Shown in pieces: positions 31,481-40,306 of a DNA stretch of 64,000 nt. This DNA is from an uncultured Pseudomonadota bacterium (GTDB taxonomy: Bacteria > Pseudomonadota > Gammaproteobacteria > Steroidobacterales > Steroidobacteraceae), in assembly GCA_903884105.1 (NCBI GenBank), contig CAISDJ010000040.1, positions 17,318 to 81,317 of the forward strand. The letters run 5' to 3'. The stretch's first letter is position 1. Every line of letters begins with the position of its first letter. The notes under the pieces were generated by a model. The model did not search any database. It had not been told where the DNA came from and was given only the letters and a program-made list of their open reading frames with translations. The position numbers and the translations under genes are program-made.

Positions 31481-31687
31481 GGCGGGAAGATAAATGATGA
31501 GTCCCAGCAATCACAGCTGAATTGGATCCGTTTTGGCTACAACTCATCTGCCAGGCTGCGATCACTTCTCGTGCCTCAGTCAGTGAGCGGAACCAGTGCC
31601 TTCAAGATCACAGCAGCCCGATTGCAACGATAGCCACTAGGCTGCAAGCCATCGCGACGGCATCGCAGGAAGCCCCGAGCGACCAGC

Positions 31688-31976
31688 AAGCCGACTGACG
31701 CCGGAACTGTTCGATAACGATCTTCGGCTCGATCCGATTCCTGAACCACTCCATCGACAGGCATTCGTCCTTGAGCTTGCCATTGAGGGACTCGTTGGGG
31801 CCGTTCTGCCACGGCTTCCCAGGATCGATATGAGCCGTGTCGATGTTGGGCTGGGTGAGCCCCTTCAACACCGCCCGGGACACGAACCCCGGGCCGTTGT
31901 CCGAGCACAGATGCTGCGCGCTGCCGCGGAGGCTCACGAGCTTGCCAAGGACTGCCGACTCTAAGCCCTGCGCCAC
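31688..31976 (-). pseudogene. IS3-family transposase (orfB) remnant
   Basis: The frame reads CSDNGPGFVSRAVLKGL, NIDTAHIDPGKPWQNGPNES and LNGKLKDECLSMEWFRN, matching the DDE region of the intact copy at 62114-62965 but with many differences (for example GPG for GPE around the second acidic residue). The N-terminal and C-terminal parts are missing and the ends are replaced by unrelated sequence. It is an old, divergent relative, not a copy of that element. No terminal repeats found. Confidence 0.85.
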
Positions 31977-32127
31977 TCAACAGTGGGGGGACGTCGGTCT
32001 GCTTGTGATGCATGGCGCACGGGTCGCCAATCTGGGATGCGCCGATACCACGACGGGAGTGACGCTCCTCACGGCACCCGTCAGGCCGATTGGTGCAGTG
32101 CAGTAAACTCGTGTAATATCCCTGTCG

Positions 32128-32142
32128 TGCCGCAGTGCGGCA
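32128..32142. promoter_or_regulatory. Palindrome upstream of the 24-residue ORF
   Basis: TGCCGC-AGT-GCGGCA is a perfect inverted repeat with a three-base centre, 35 bases before the ATG at 32178. A possible -10 (TAATAT, 32114-32119) lies just upstream, which would place the repeat around the transcription start. It could be an operator or a small leader hairpin; both are inference. Confidence 0.3.
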
Positions 32143-32177
32143 TATTTCAATACACTGCTTTATATAAGGATTTTTTA

Positions 32178-32252
32178 ATGGAACTCGTATTTTTCGCCTT
32201 CTTCGGCTCGCTGGCCCTGATTGTCGCCATGGTCGTCAAGGGCGAGATCTGA
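32178..32252 (+). CDS. 24-residue membrane microprotein
   Basis: The frame ATG to TGA encodes a peptide starting MELVFFAFFGSLAL and ending MVVKGEI: one hydrophobic helix with a short charged tail. AAGGA at 32166-32170 is seven bases from the ATG, an excellent ribosome-binding site. The stop is four bases from the stop of the convergent XRE-cupin gene. No family recognised. A single-helix small protein that binds a larger membrane complex is a reasonable guess only. Confidence 0.5.
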   Translation: MELVFFAFFGSLALIVAMVVKGEI

Positions 32253-32256
32253 ACCG

Positions 32257-32916
32257 CTAGCCGTCCTCGTCCCCGTAAAGGATCACGGATAGAAACCGGA
32301 TCGGCAGCTTCAACAACCGCTCCGGTCCGTGGGGCACCCCGCCCGGAAAGGTCAATGCATCGCCTGGTTCGAGTACATACGTATGGGTGCCATGGCGATA
32401 CTCGATCTGCCCTTCGAGCATGTAGATGAACTCCGTGCCGGGATGCTCGAACGTCGGGAAGACCTCAGCCGCGTCTTCCATTGAAATCAGGAACGGCTCG
32501 AAGCGCTTCTTTGGGCCCTGGTCGTAGGCCAGCAGATGATAGGTGTGGCCCTTGCTCGTGCCACGCCGCACCACTTCCATCCCCTCCCCCTGCTTCACAT
32601 GCAGCGCCTTGCCCTTCTGGTGACCGAAGTTCCGGAAGAGCTGGCCGATTTCCACACCTAGCGCGCGCGCCAGCCGGTTGAGAGAATCCAGACTGGGACT
32701 GACCTGACCATTCTCAATGCGCGACAACATGCCGTCTGAAATGCCGGCAAGGTGCGCGACATCGGCAATGGTGAGCCGGTTCTTCGCCCGAAGCTCACGG
32801 ACCATCGTTCCGACATGACGGTCCAGAGACGCGGTATCGATGTCAACAATTGGCTGCCCGGTAGCGCGAACGACCTTTTTTCCGGCGGGTTCCTTGCTGG
32901 GTTTACGTCCTGGCAT
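32257..32916 (-). CDS. XRE-family regulator with C-terminal cupin domain
   Basis: 219 residues from the ATG at 32916, which has AGAGG seven bases upstream; an ATG at 32943 is possible. The helix-turn-helix (about 48-87) reads LTIADVAHLAGISDGMLSRI. A cupin sensor domain (about 150-205) has HPGTEFIYMLEG and LEPGDALTFPGGVPHGPE. Such regulators often control amine and polyamine genes, with the ligand in the cupin. It is divergent from purU and 61 bases away, so it is the likely local regulator of the methylamine locus. Confidence 0.9.
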   Translation of the reverse strand: MPGRKPSKEPAGKKVVRATGQPIVDIDTASLDRHVGTMVRELRAKNRLTIADVAHLAGISDGMLSRIENGQVSPSLDSLNRLARALGVEIGQLFRNFGHQKGKALHVKQGEGMEVVRRGTSKGHTYHLLAYDQGPKKRFEPFLISMEDAAEVFPTFEHPGTEFIYMLEGQIEYRHGTHTYVLEPGDALTFPGGVPHGPERLLKLPIRFLSVILYGDEDG

Positions 32917-32933
32917 CTCGCGACCTCTTCCAC

Positions 32934-32954
32934 GGGTGCCCATAGCGTGCACCC
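32934..32954. promoter_or_regulatory. Candidate operator, XRE-cupin/purU intergenic region
   Basis: GGGTGC at 32934-32939 and GCACCC at 32949-32954 form an inverted repeat with nine bases between arms. It lies inside the 61-base region separating the divergent regulator and purU, upstream of both chosen starts. Symmetry fits a dimeric HTH protein. The link to this regulator is inferred from position. Confidence 0.4.
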
Positions 32955-32977
32955 TGATTGACTGATACGCAATAAAC

Positions 32978-33886
32978 ATGCATCTTACGAAACAAGCTTC
33001 CTCAGGCCCAACCACCAGCGTGACCCCCGAGCAGACCTACACCCTCACCGTTTCGTGCCCTGACCGGGTCGGCATTGTTGCCGCGGTCAGCACATACCTC
33101 GCGGGTAAAGGCGGCTGGATCACCGAAGCCAACCACCATTCGGACACCACGACCGGCCGCTTCTTCATGCGCAACGTGCTGCTCGCCCGCACGCTGCACG
33201 GCACGCTCGCCACCTTCCGCAAGGACTTTGCGGAAATCGCCACCCGCTACGGGATGGACTGGTCAATCAGCGACTCCGCCACACGCAAGCGTGTCGTGTT
33301 GCTGGTCTCCAAATTCGATCATTGCCTGGTCGACCTGCTGTACCGCTGGAAGGCCGGTGAACTCGAGTGCGACATCCCCTGCGTCATCTCGAACCACGAG
33401 GACCTTCGCTCCTACGTCGAGTGGCATGGCATCCCGTATCACCATATTCCGGTGCCTGCGGACGCCTCTGCCAAGCGAGCGGCCTTCGCCGCGATCGAAC
33501 AGAAGTTCATCGAATCGCAAGGCAATGTCATGGTCCTCGCACGCTACATGCAGATTCTGCCCGCGGAACTCTGCGCCCGCCATCCGGGACGCATCATCAA
33601 TATCCACCACAGCTTCCTGCCGTCTTTCATCGGCGCGCGCCCGTACCTGCAGGCGTTTGAGCGTGGCGTGAAACTGATCGGCGCGACGAGCCACTACGTC
33701 ACCACCGATCTCGATGCCGGCCCGATCATCGAACAGGACGTGGTGCGCATCGATCATGGCGATACGGAAGCGGACCTCGTCCGTTACGGCCGCGATATCG
33801 AAAAGGCCGTGTTGTCCCGCGCCCTGAAATACCACCTGGAGGACCGTGTGTTGCTGAACGGCAATCGCACGATTGTCTTCTACTAG
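32978..33886 (+). CDS. purU: Formyltetrahydrofolate deformylase
   Basis: 302 residues. N-terminal ACT domain (YTLTVSCPDRVGIVAAVSTYL) and C-terminal formyltransferase-like hydrolase with VISNHEDL, LARYMQILP, NIHHSFLPSFIGA and the catalytic aspartate in TTDLDAGPIIEQD. It hydrolyses 10-formyl-THF to formate and THF. Placed at the head of the N-methylglutamate locus, it probably drains C1 units from methylamine oxidation, as purU does in methylated-amine gene sets of marine bacteria. Followed 20 bases later by mgdA. Confidence 0.95.
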   Translation: MHLTKQASSGPTTSVTPEQTYTLTVSCPDRVGIVAAVSTYLAGKGGWITEANHHSDTTTGRFFMRNVLLARTLHGTLATFRKDFAEIATRYGMDWSISDSATRKRVVLLVSKFDHCLVDLLYRWKAGELECDIPCVISNHEDLRSYVEWHGIPYHHIPVPADASAKRAAFAAIEQKFIESQGNVMVLARYMQILPAELCARHPGRIINIHHSFLPSFIGARPYLQAFERGVKLIGATSHYVTTDLDAGPIIEQDVVRIDHGDTEADLVRYGRDIEKAVLSRALKYHLEDRVLLNGNRTIVFY

Positions 33887-33906
33887 CCACCCTGCACAGG
33901 AACCCG

Positions 33907-35154
33907 ATGCCCTGGCGACTGCTGAAGTTTGCACTCAAGTCAAAACACCCCGAACCGCGGATGTTCACCGCGCACTCGGAGCTCAAGGAGAGTTATGACG
34001 CGGTGATCATCGGTGGCGGCGGGCACGGGCTGGCGGCGGCCTATTACCTTGCACGCGACCATGGCATCACCAATGTCGCCGTCATCGAAAAGGACTACCT
34101 GGGCGGCGGCAACACTGCCCGCAACACGACCATCATCCGGTCGAACTACCTGACGCCGGAAGGCGTGAGGTTCTACGACGAGAGCGTCCGGCTGTGGCAG
34201 GACCTCTCGCAGGACTTCGACCTCAACCTCTTCTATTCCACGCGCGGCCACTACACGCTCGCGCACACGGACTCGGCAGTGCGCACGATGCGCTGGCGCG
34301 CCGAGGTCAACAAGCACTTCGGCATCAATAGCGAACTGGTCGATGCGCAGGCCGTGCAACGCGCGCTGCCGATGATGGACATTACCTGCGCCGGCCATGC
34401 CCCGATCCTCGGTGCGCTCTATCACGCACCCGGTGCGATCGCCCGTCACGATGCGGTTGCGTGGGGCTATGGCCGTGGCGCGGACCGTCGCGGTGTCGAG
34501 ATCCATCAACAGACCGAGGTGCTTGGTATCGAAACCGACGCCAGCGGCTCACGGGTAGCCGGCGTACTCACCAATCGCGGCCACATTGCGACCCGCAAGG
34601 TGTTGTGCGCGGTGGCAGGTTCGACACCGCGTCTGCTGTCGATGGTCGGTCTCGAATCGCCGATCTCCATCCATCCGTTGCAGGCAATGGTGTCGGAACC
34701 CGTCAAGCCATGGCTCGACCCCATCATCGTCTCGGGCTCCCTGCACGTGTACGTCAGCCAGACCGCACGCGGCGAACTGGTCATGGGCGCCTCGCTCGAT
34801 CCCTACGAGCTGCATTCCACGCGGTCGACCCTCGATTTCGCGGAGTCACTCGCGGCACACATGCTCGACCTGTTCCCCTTTCTGTCAGACGTCAAAGTCG
34901 TCCGGCAGTGGGCAGGCATGGCCGACATGACGCCCGACTTCGCGCCGATCATGGGCAAGACGCCGATCGAAGGCTTCTATCTCGATGCAGGCTGGGGCAC
35001 GTGGGGCTTCAAGGCCACTCCCGTCTCCGGCAAGACCATGAGCTACACGCTGGCCAACGATCGCCCGCATCCGCTGATCGAAGGCTTCTCGCTCGACCGC
35101 TTCAGGCGCTATGAACTCACCGGCGAGAAAGGCGCCGCGTCGGTAGGCCACTGA
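33907..35154 (+). CDS. mgdA: N-methylglutamate dehydrogenase subunit A (sarcosine oxidase beta-like)
   Basis: 415 residues. FAD-dependent D-amino acid oxidase fold: dinucleotide motif VIIGGGGHGLAAAYYLA near residue 30 and GGGNTARNTTIIRSNY, which matches the covalent-FMN and FAD region of heterotetrameric sarcosine oxidase SoxB. WAGMADMTPDFAPIMG near the C-terminus is typical. The neighbouring gmaS and mgsABC indicate an N-methylglutamate dehydrogenase rather than a sarcosine oxidase. The stop overlaps the start of mgdB by one base. Confidence 0.88.
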   Translation: MPWRLLKFALKSKHPEPRMFTAHSELKESYDAVIIGGGGHGLAAAYYLARDHGITNVAVIEKDYLGGGNTARNTTIIRSNYLTPEGVRFYDESVRLWQDLSQDFDLNLFYSTRGHYTLAHTDSAVRTMRWRAEVNKHFGINSELVDAQAVQRALPMMDITCAGHAPILGALYHAPGAIARHDAVAWGYGRGADRRGVEIHQQTEVLGIETDASGSRVAGVLTNRGHIATRKVLCAVAGSTPRLLSMVGLESPISIHPLQAMVSEPVKPWLDPIIVSGSLHVYVSQTARGELVMGASLDPYELHSTRSTLDFAESLAAHMLDLFPFLSDVKVVRQWAGMADMTPDFAPIMGKTPIEGFYLDAGWGTWGFKATPVSGKTMSYTLANDRPHPLIEGFSLDRFRRYELTGEKGAASVGH

Positions 35155-35420
35155 TGAAACTGCTCACCTGTCCCCTGAACGGCACCCGCCCCATCAGCGA
35201 ATTCTTCTACGGCGGCGAAGTTCGCGCGATGCCGGACCCGGACACTTGCACTGATACCGAGTGGAGCGCTTACGTCTTCAATCGCAGCGGCGTTGCCGCA
35301 GTGAAATGCGAGTGGTGGTGCCACGGGCCAAGCGGCGTCTGGTTCCTGGCCGAACGGGACACCACCACGGACACGGTCCTGCGCACCTACCTGGCACCGA
35401 GTGCCGCAACGCGACGATGA
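35154..35420 (+). CDS. mgdB: N-methylglutamate dehydrogenase subunit B (SoxD-like)
   Basis: 88 residues, the small zinc-binding subunit of the heterotetramer. It begins MKLLTCPLNGTRPISEF. Sarcosine oxidase SoxD starts with a CPxCG zinc motif; here the second cysteine is asparagine, and CEWWCHG in the second half supplies further possible ligands. FYGGEV and the WSAYVFNR segment fit the family. It overlaps mgdA by one base and mgdC by four (ATGA). Confidence 0.85.
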   Translation: MKLLTCPLNGTRPISEFFYGGEVRAMPDPDTCTDTEWSAYVFNRSGVAAVKCEWWCHGPSGVWFLAERDTTTDTVLRTYLAPSAATRR

Positions 35421-38341
35421 AACGCCTGCCACCCCTCTCCGGAGAATGGATCGACCGCAAGCAGCCGATCGCGTTCACGTTCGAAGGCCAGCCGTTCAGC
35501 GGCTTTGCCGGCGACACGATCTCGTCTGCGCTGGCCGCCAACGGCCAACGGATCATTGGACGCTCGTTCAAATACCACCGCCCCCGCGGGCTGCTGTCGG
35601 TCGCCAACCACGACAGCAATGCCATCATGCAGGTACAGCATCATGGCCGGACGCTGCCGAACGTCCGTGCCGATGTGACGCCGCTTGCAGACGGCATGCG
35701 CGTCACGGCCGTGAATACCCGCGGCGGACTCGCCAAGGATTCGCTGCACCTTCTGGACCGGCTGTCGGCATTCCTGCCGGTCGGTTTTTATTACAAGGCC
35801 TTTCACTCGAAACGCTTCTTTCCCCGCTGGGAGCGCCTGTTCCGCAATCTCGCGGGGCTGAGTGAACTCGACCTCCATTCAAGCCGCCGCCGCACGCCGA
35901 AAGCCTACGCGTTTACCGATGTGCTGGTGGTCGGTGCCGGCCCCTCGGGTCTCGCCGCCGCGCTTTCGGCGGCCGACAATGGCGCGCAGGTCATGCTCGT
36001 CGATGAGAATGCGGGGCCGGGCGGCAGCGGGCTGTATGCCCGCGGGGGCCAGGATGCCGATGCCCGCCAGACGCTGCAGCTGATGGAACGAGTGCGGCAG
36101 CATCCGCGTATTCAGGTGCTATGCAATACCTATGCTGCCGGCTACTACGCCGATCACTGGGTGGCGCTCATCACACCCACCGAAATGGTGAAAGTCCGCG
36201 CAGCGTCCGTAGTGTTCGCACAGGGTGCGTTCGAACAACCTGCCGTGTTCCACAACAACGACCTCCCCGGCATCCTGTTGGCGAGCGGTGCACAGCGTCT
36301 CCTGTCTCGCTATGCAGTCGCGCCGTGCCAACGGGTGCTGGTGCTCACGGCCAATCCGCAAGGCTATGCGGCCGCGCTCGACGCACTTGAACACGGTATT
36401 GAGGTCGCTGGCATCGTTGACCTGCGGACCGCTCCCGGGCCGGCCTCCACCCAACTCGCTGAGCGCCTGCAGGCCAGAGGCGTTCCGGTGAGCACGAGCG
36501 CGATCATCGAAAATGCCCGTGCCGGCGTCGATGGGTGCGTCCGGTCGGTGGTCGTGAAAACCCGGGGCCAGGATGACGTTGCGACTGCGGCCGGACAGAC
36601 GCATGAGGTCGACGGGGTCTGGATGAGCGTTGGGTTTGCGCCCGCTCACTCATTGCTGCTGCAGGCCGGCGCCCGCCTGCAGATGGAATCATCCGTCGGC
36701 CAATATGTCCCATCGATGCTGCCAGCGGGCATCTTTTCCTGTGGCAAGGTCACCGGCGTCTACGGCTTCACGAGCCGGCTGACTGACGGCACGCGCGTCG
36801 GTGAACAAGCTGCGGCCTACGTCCAGCGTCGAGCACCCAAGCCGCGTTCAACGGCCGGGACGCCCGGCATGATGGAGATGCCCAACCACCCCTACCCCAT
36901 TGTCGCGCATGCCAAGGGCAAGAACTTCATCGACTTCGATGAGGATCTGCAGCTGAAGGACTTCGCGAACGCGGTACAGGAAGGTTTCGACAGCATCGAA
37001 CTGCTGAAGCGGTATACCACCGTGGGCATGGGCCCAAGTCAGGGCAAGCACTCGAATCTGAATGCCCTGCGCATCCTCGCGAAGCTGCGCAGCGAAGCGG
37101 TGGGTCGCGTTGGCGCCCCAACGGCGCGGCCCATGTTCCACCCCGTCCCGCTGTCGCATCTGGCCGGGCGCAGCTTTTCGCCGGAGCGAGCCACGCAATT
37201 GGCTGGGGCACACGAAGCGTTGGGCGCCGTCTGGATGCTCGCGGGACAATGGAAGCGCCCCGAGTATTATGCAGTCGCCGGACTCTCGAGAGCCGCGGCC
37301 ATCGAACAGGAAGTCCGCGCCGTTCGCGAAGGTGCAGGACTGATCGATGTCGGTACGCTGGGAAAGATCGAGATTCATGGCCCTGATGCGGCGGAGTTCC
37401 TCGATCGCGTCTATGCCGGTCGCTACGGAACCCTGACGGCCGGCATGACCCGCTACGGGCTGATGCTCGATGAATCGGGCGTCATCATCGATGACGGCGT
37501 CATCGCCCGCCTTGCAGACGAAAGCTTCTACTTCACGACGACGACGGGCAATTCGGCGTCCATCTACCGCGAGCTCGGCCGGCTGGCCACGCAGTGGAAT
37601 CTAAAGGTCGGTCTGGTCAACGCGACCGGCCACTACGCGGCTTTCAATCTCGCCGGACCGCTCTCGAGACGCATCCTTGCGCGACTGACGACCGTTGATC
37701 TGGCGCAATCTTCGTTTCCGTTTCTCGGGCTGCGCGAAGGCCTCGTTGCCGGCGTACCTGCCCGCCTCATGCGCGTCGGGTTCGTGGGCGAACTCGGGTA
37801 CGAGATCCATGTCCCCGTCCATTCGGCGTTACATGTCTGGGAAGCGCTGTTCGCAGCTGGCGCTGCCGAAGCCATCCGACCGTTCGGTGTCGAAGCACAG
37901 CGCGTCCTGCGCCTCGAGAAAGGTCACCTCATCGTCGGCCAGGACACGGATGGCCTCACCGATCCGCTGCAGGCCGGGTGCGAGTGGGCCATCAAGATGG
38001 ACAAGCCGTTCTTCATCGGCCAGCGCTCGCTGAGGATTCTGCAGAAGATGCCGAAGCGGCAGCACCTTGTCGGGTTCCGCTTGACCGCCCCTGGCACAGA
38101 TCTCCCGCAGGAAGGCCATCTCGTCCTCGCTGGCACCGAGATGGCCGGCCGCGTCACCAGCGTAACCCGATCACCAACCTTGCAGGCCGTCATTGGCCTC
38201 GCGATGGTGACTCCGGCCGTCGCGACAGGAACAGGGTTCCGCATCCGGATCGATGGGGGACGCGAAGTCGACGCCATCATCACGCCGCTTCCCTTCTACG
38301 ACGCGGCCGGCGCGCGCCAGAAGCTGGCGGAGGCACCATGA
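35417..38341 (+). CDS. mgdC: N-methylglutamate dehydrogenase subunit C (sarcosine oxidase alpha-like)
   Basis: 974 residues. A 2Fe-2S-ferredoxin-like N-terminal domain (GQPFSGFAGDTISSAL) is followed by an NAD/FAD-binding domain (DVLVVGAGPSGLAAALSAAD, about 170-190). After SoxA-specific segments the C-terminal 370 residues are a GcvT-type tetrahydrofolate-binding domain. The C1 group is thus released to THF as methylene-THF or as formaldehyde. The ATG at 35417 overlaps the mgdB stop; a longer frame upstream lies within mgdB. It overlaps mgdD by four bases. Confidence 0.92.
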   Translation: MKRLPPLSGEWIDRKQPIAFTFEGQPFSGFAGDTISSALAANGQRIIGRSFKYHRPRGLLSVANHDSNAIMQVQHHGRTLPNVRADVTPLADGMRVTAVNTRGGLAKDSLHLLDRLSAFLPVGFYYKAFHSKRFFPRWERLFRNLAGLSELDLHSSRRRTPKAYAFTDVLVVGAGPSGLAAALSAADNGAQVMLVDENAGPGGSGLYARGGQDADARQTLQLMERVRQHPRIQVLCNTYAAGYYADHWVALITPTEMVKVRAASVVFAQGAFEQPAVFHNNDLPGILLASGAQRLLSRYAVAPCQRVLVLTANPQGYAAALDALEHGIEVAGIVDLRTAPGPASTQLAERLQARGVPVSTSAIIENARAGVDGCVRSVVVKTRGQDDVATAAGQTHEVDGVWMSVGFAPAHSLLLQAGARLQMESSVGQYVPSMLPAGIFSCGKVTGVYGFTSRLTDGTRVGEQAAAYVQRRAPKPRSTAGTPGMMEMPNHPYPIVAHAKGKNFIDFDEDLQLKDFANAVQEGFDSIELLKRYTTVGMGPSQGKHSNLNALRILAKLRSEAVGRVGAPTARPMFHPVPLSHLAGRSFSPERATQLAGAHEALGAVWMLAGQWKRPEYYAVAGLSRAAAIEQEVRAVREGAGLIDVGTLGKIEIHGPDAAEFLDRVYAGRYGTLTAGMTRYGLMLDESGVIIDDGVIARLADESFYFTTTTGNSASIYRELGRLATQWNLKVGLVNATGHYAAFNLAGPLSRRILARLTTVDLAQSSFPFLGLREGLVAGVPARLMRVGFVGELGYEIHVPVHSALHVWEALFAAGAAEAIRPFGVEAQRVLRLEKGHLIVGQDTDGLTDPLQAGCEWAIKMDKPFFIGQRSLRILQKMPKRQHLVGFRLTAPGTDLPQEGHLVLAGTEMAGRVTSVTRSPTLQAVIGLAMVTPAVATGTGFRIRIDGGREVDAIITPLPFYDAAGARQKLAEAP

Positions 38342-38943
38342 CCCGGCGCTCGCCGCTGGCCGACTGGCACCTGCAAGCGAGCTACTGCTGCGCCGGGGTA
38401 CCTGTCTGGCTGCAGGACTGCTCTTGGCGGCAACGCTTCGGCTGCAAGGGTCCAGAGGCGACGCCGTGGCTCGAGGCCCTTGGATTCACCGTACCGCAAC
38501 CCGCCAACAGCTGTGCATTCGATGCGAATGACATTCTCGTTGCACGCCTTGGTACCACCGAATTCCTCGTGGAAGCGATGAGCGCGACCACCCAAAGCGT
38601 GATTGCTGCCCGCGAACGCTTGTCCGTGCCGGGCGTGTATCCGGTCATCCGCCAGGATGCTGCGTTCATCCTGGGCGGACCCCGTGCAACCGACTTGTTA
38701 CTCGAAACGTGCAGCTACCCCTTTGCAAGCGATGCACGCAGTACGCCGGTCGTCATGACCTCGATGGTCGGTGCAGGCGTGACGGTCGTCCCGCGCCGCG
38801 CGGGCGAGACCACTGAATTCAATGTCTGGTGTGACCCGAGTTTCGGCCTGTACCTGTGGTCGACGCTCGTCGAGATAGCACAAGAAATGGGCGGGGGCGC
38901 AATCGCGGACGGTCAGCAATCCACTTTGAGGGGAGAATCGTAA
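38338..38943 (+). CDS. mgdD: N-methylglutamate dehydrogenase subunit D (SoxG-like)
   Basis: 201 residues. Weakly conserved gamma subunit of the heterotetramer, related to GcvT folds. Recognisable parts are [19 protein letters not shown] and the final [14 protein letters not shown] helix. The ATG overlaps the mgdC stop (ATGA) and its TAA overlaps the start of gmaS (TAATG). The identification depends as much on position as on sequence. Confidence 0.85.
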   Translation: MTRRSPLADWHLQASYCCAGVPVWLQDCSWRQRFGCKGPEATPWLEALGFTVPQPANSCAFDANDILVARLGTTEFLVEAMSATTQSVIAARERLSVPGVYPVIRQDAAFILGGPRATDLLLETCSYPFASDARSTPVVMTSMVGAGVTVVPRRAGETTEFNVWCDPSFGLYLWSTLVEIAQEMGGGAIADGQQSTLRGES

Positions 38944-40277
38944 TGGTGACTCAGGCGACGAAGGACTTCTTCGGACAGTCCGCGATCAAGTATGTGCTGG
39001 CCCAGTTCGTGGATATCCACGGCGCCGCCAAGGCGAAGGCGGTTCCTGTCGAGCACTACGACATGATCCTGGGCGACGGCGCCGGGTTTGCCGGCTTCGC
39101 GCTGTGGGGATTCGGCATGGGACCGCATGGCCCCGATTACATGGCCGTCGGCGATCACTCCACCTTGACGCCGATCCCGTGGATGCCGGGCTTTGCACGC
39201 GTCGTGTGTGATGGCCACGTCAAGGGCAAGCCCTACGCCTACTGTTCTCGCGTCGCGCTGAAACGCCAGCTCGAGATCATCAAGCAGCAAGGCTTGACGC
39301 TGTACACCGGCATCGAGCCCGAGTTCATGCTGTTGAAGCGCGGTGCGGACGGCAAGATTGCGCCGTTCGACGATAGCGATACCCTCGACAAGCCCTGCTA
39401 CGACTACAAGGGCCTGGCCCGCGGCACGGCCTTCCTCGAGAAGCTGACGTCCCATCTGCGGTACGCCGGCGTCGACGTCTACCAAATCGACCACGAGGAC
39501 GCGAACGGCCAGTTCGAAGTCAACTTCACCTACGCCGATGCGCTCAAGTCCGCTGACAACTTCACGTTCGTGAAGATGGCGGCATCCGAAGTGGCCCGCG
39601 AGATCGGCGCCATCGCGACGTTCATGCCCAAGCCGTTCTCGAACCGCACGGGGACCGGCGCACACTTCCATCTGTCGATGGGCAACGACAAGGTCAAGAA
39701 TCTCTTCCACGACGACAGCGACCAGCACGGGCTCGGCCTGTCGCAAATGGGGTACTGGTTCGTTGGAGGCCTGCTCGCGCACGCCCCGGCGTTGACCGCC
39801 ATCTGCGCGCCGACCATCAACTCGTATAAGCGGCTGGTCGTGGGTCGCTCGCTGTCGGGCGCCACCTGGGCCCCGGCGTTCATCGCATACGGCGACAACA
39901 ATCGCACGGCCTGCGTCCGCATTCCCCACGGTCGCATCGAGTTCCGCCTGCCCGACGGCGCCGTGAATCCGTACCTCGCCACCGCAGCGATGCTGGCGGC
40001 CGGCATGGACGGCGTCGCCCGCAAGCTCGATCCGGGCGCGCCGATCAACGAGAACCTCTACGAGTTGGGCGCCGCCGAGATCGCACGGCGCGGCATCGGC
40101 GTGCTGCCGCAGAACCTGAGCGCAGCCATTGACGCGCTCGAGAAGGATGACGTCGTCAAGAGCGCGCTTGGGGCTGAGCTCGCGGCCGAGTTCATCTCCC
40201 TCAAGCGGATGGAATGGGTCGAGTACTGCCGCCACGTCAGCAGTTGGGAAACCGACCGCTACCTCGAAATGTTCTAG
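38943..40277 (+). CDS. gmaS: Gamma-glutamylmethylamide synthetase (glutamine synthetase-like)
   Basis: 444 residues, of the type III/GlnT glutamine synthetase-like group. Catalytic and nucleotide motifs: [34 protein letters not shown] and [27 protein letters not shown]. GmaS ligates methylamine to glutamate with ATP. It cannot be told from a true glutamine synthetase by motif alone, but it sits between mgdABCD and mgsABC, which fixes the likely role. A GGGGAG precedes the ATG, which overlaps the mgdD stop. Confidence 0.88.
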   Translation: MVTQATKDFFGQSAIKYVLAQFVDIHGAAKAKAVPVEHYDMILGDGAGFAGFALWGFGMGPHGPDYMAVGDHSTLTPIPWMPGFARVVCDGHVKGKPYAYCSRVALKRQLEIIKQQGLTLYTGIEPEFMLLKRGADGKIAPFDDSDTLDKPCYDYKGLARGTAFLEKLTSHLRYAGVDVYQIDHEDANGQFEVNFTYADALKSADNFTFVKMAASEVAREIGAIATFMPKPFSNRTGTGAHFHLSMGNDKVKNLFHDDSDQHGLGLSQMGYWFVGGLLAHAPALTAICAPTINSYKRLVVGRSLSGATWAPAFIAYGDNNRTACVRIPHGRIEFRLPDGAVNPYLATAAMLAAGMDGVARKLDPGAPINENLYELGAAEIARRGIGVLPQNLSAAIDALEKDDVVKSALGAELAAEFISLKRMEWVEYCRHVSSWETDRYLEMF

Positions 40278-40306
40278 GCCTTAGGCCTCTGCAAGGAACC
40301 CCCACT

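Noticed and set aside
33907..38943. Heterotetrameric sarcosine oxidase soxBDAG
   Set aside because: Subunit types match, but glyA or other glycine/sarcosine genes are absent and gmaS/mgsABC follow directly, as in N-methylglutamate dehydrogenase loci.
38943..40277. Plain glutamine synthetase
   Set aside because: Motifs allow it, but its place inside an mgd-mgs run strongly favours gamma-glutamylmethylamide synthetase.
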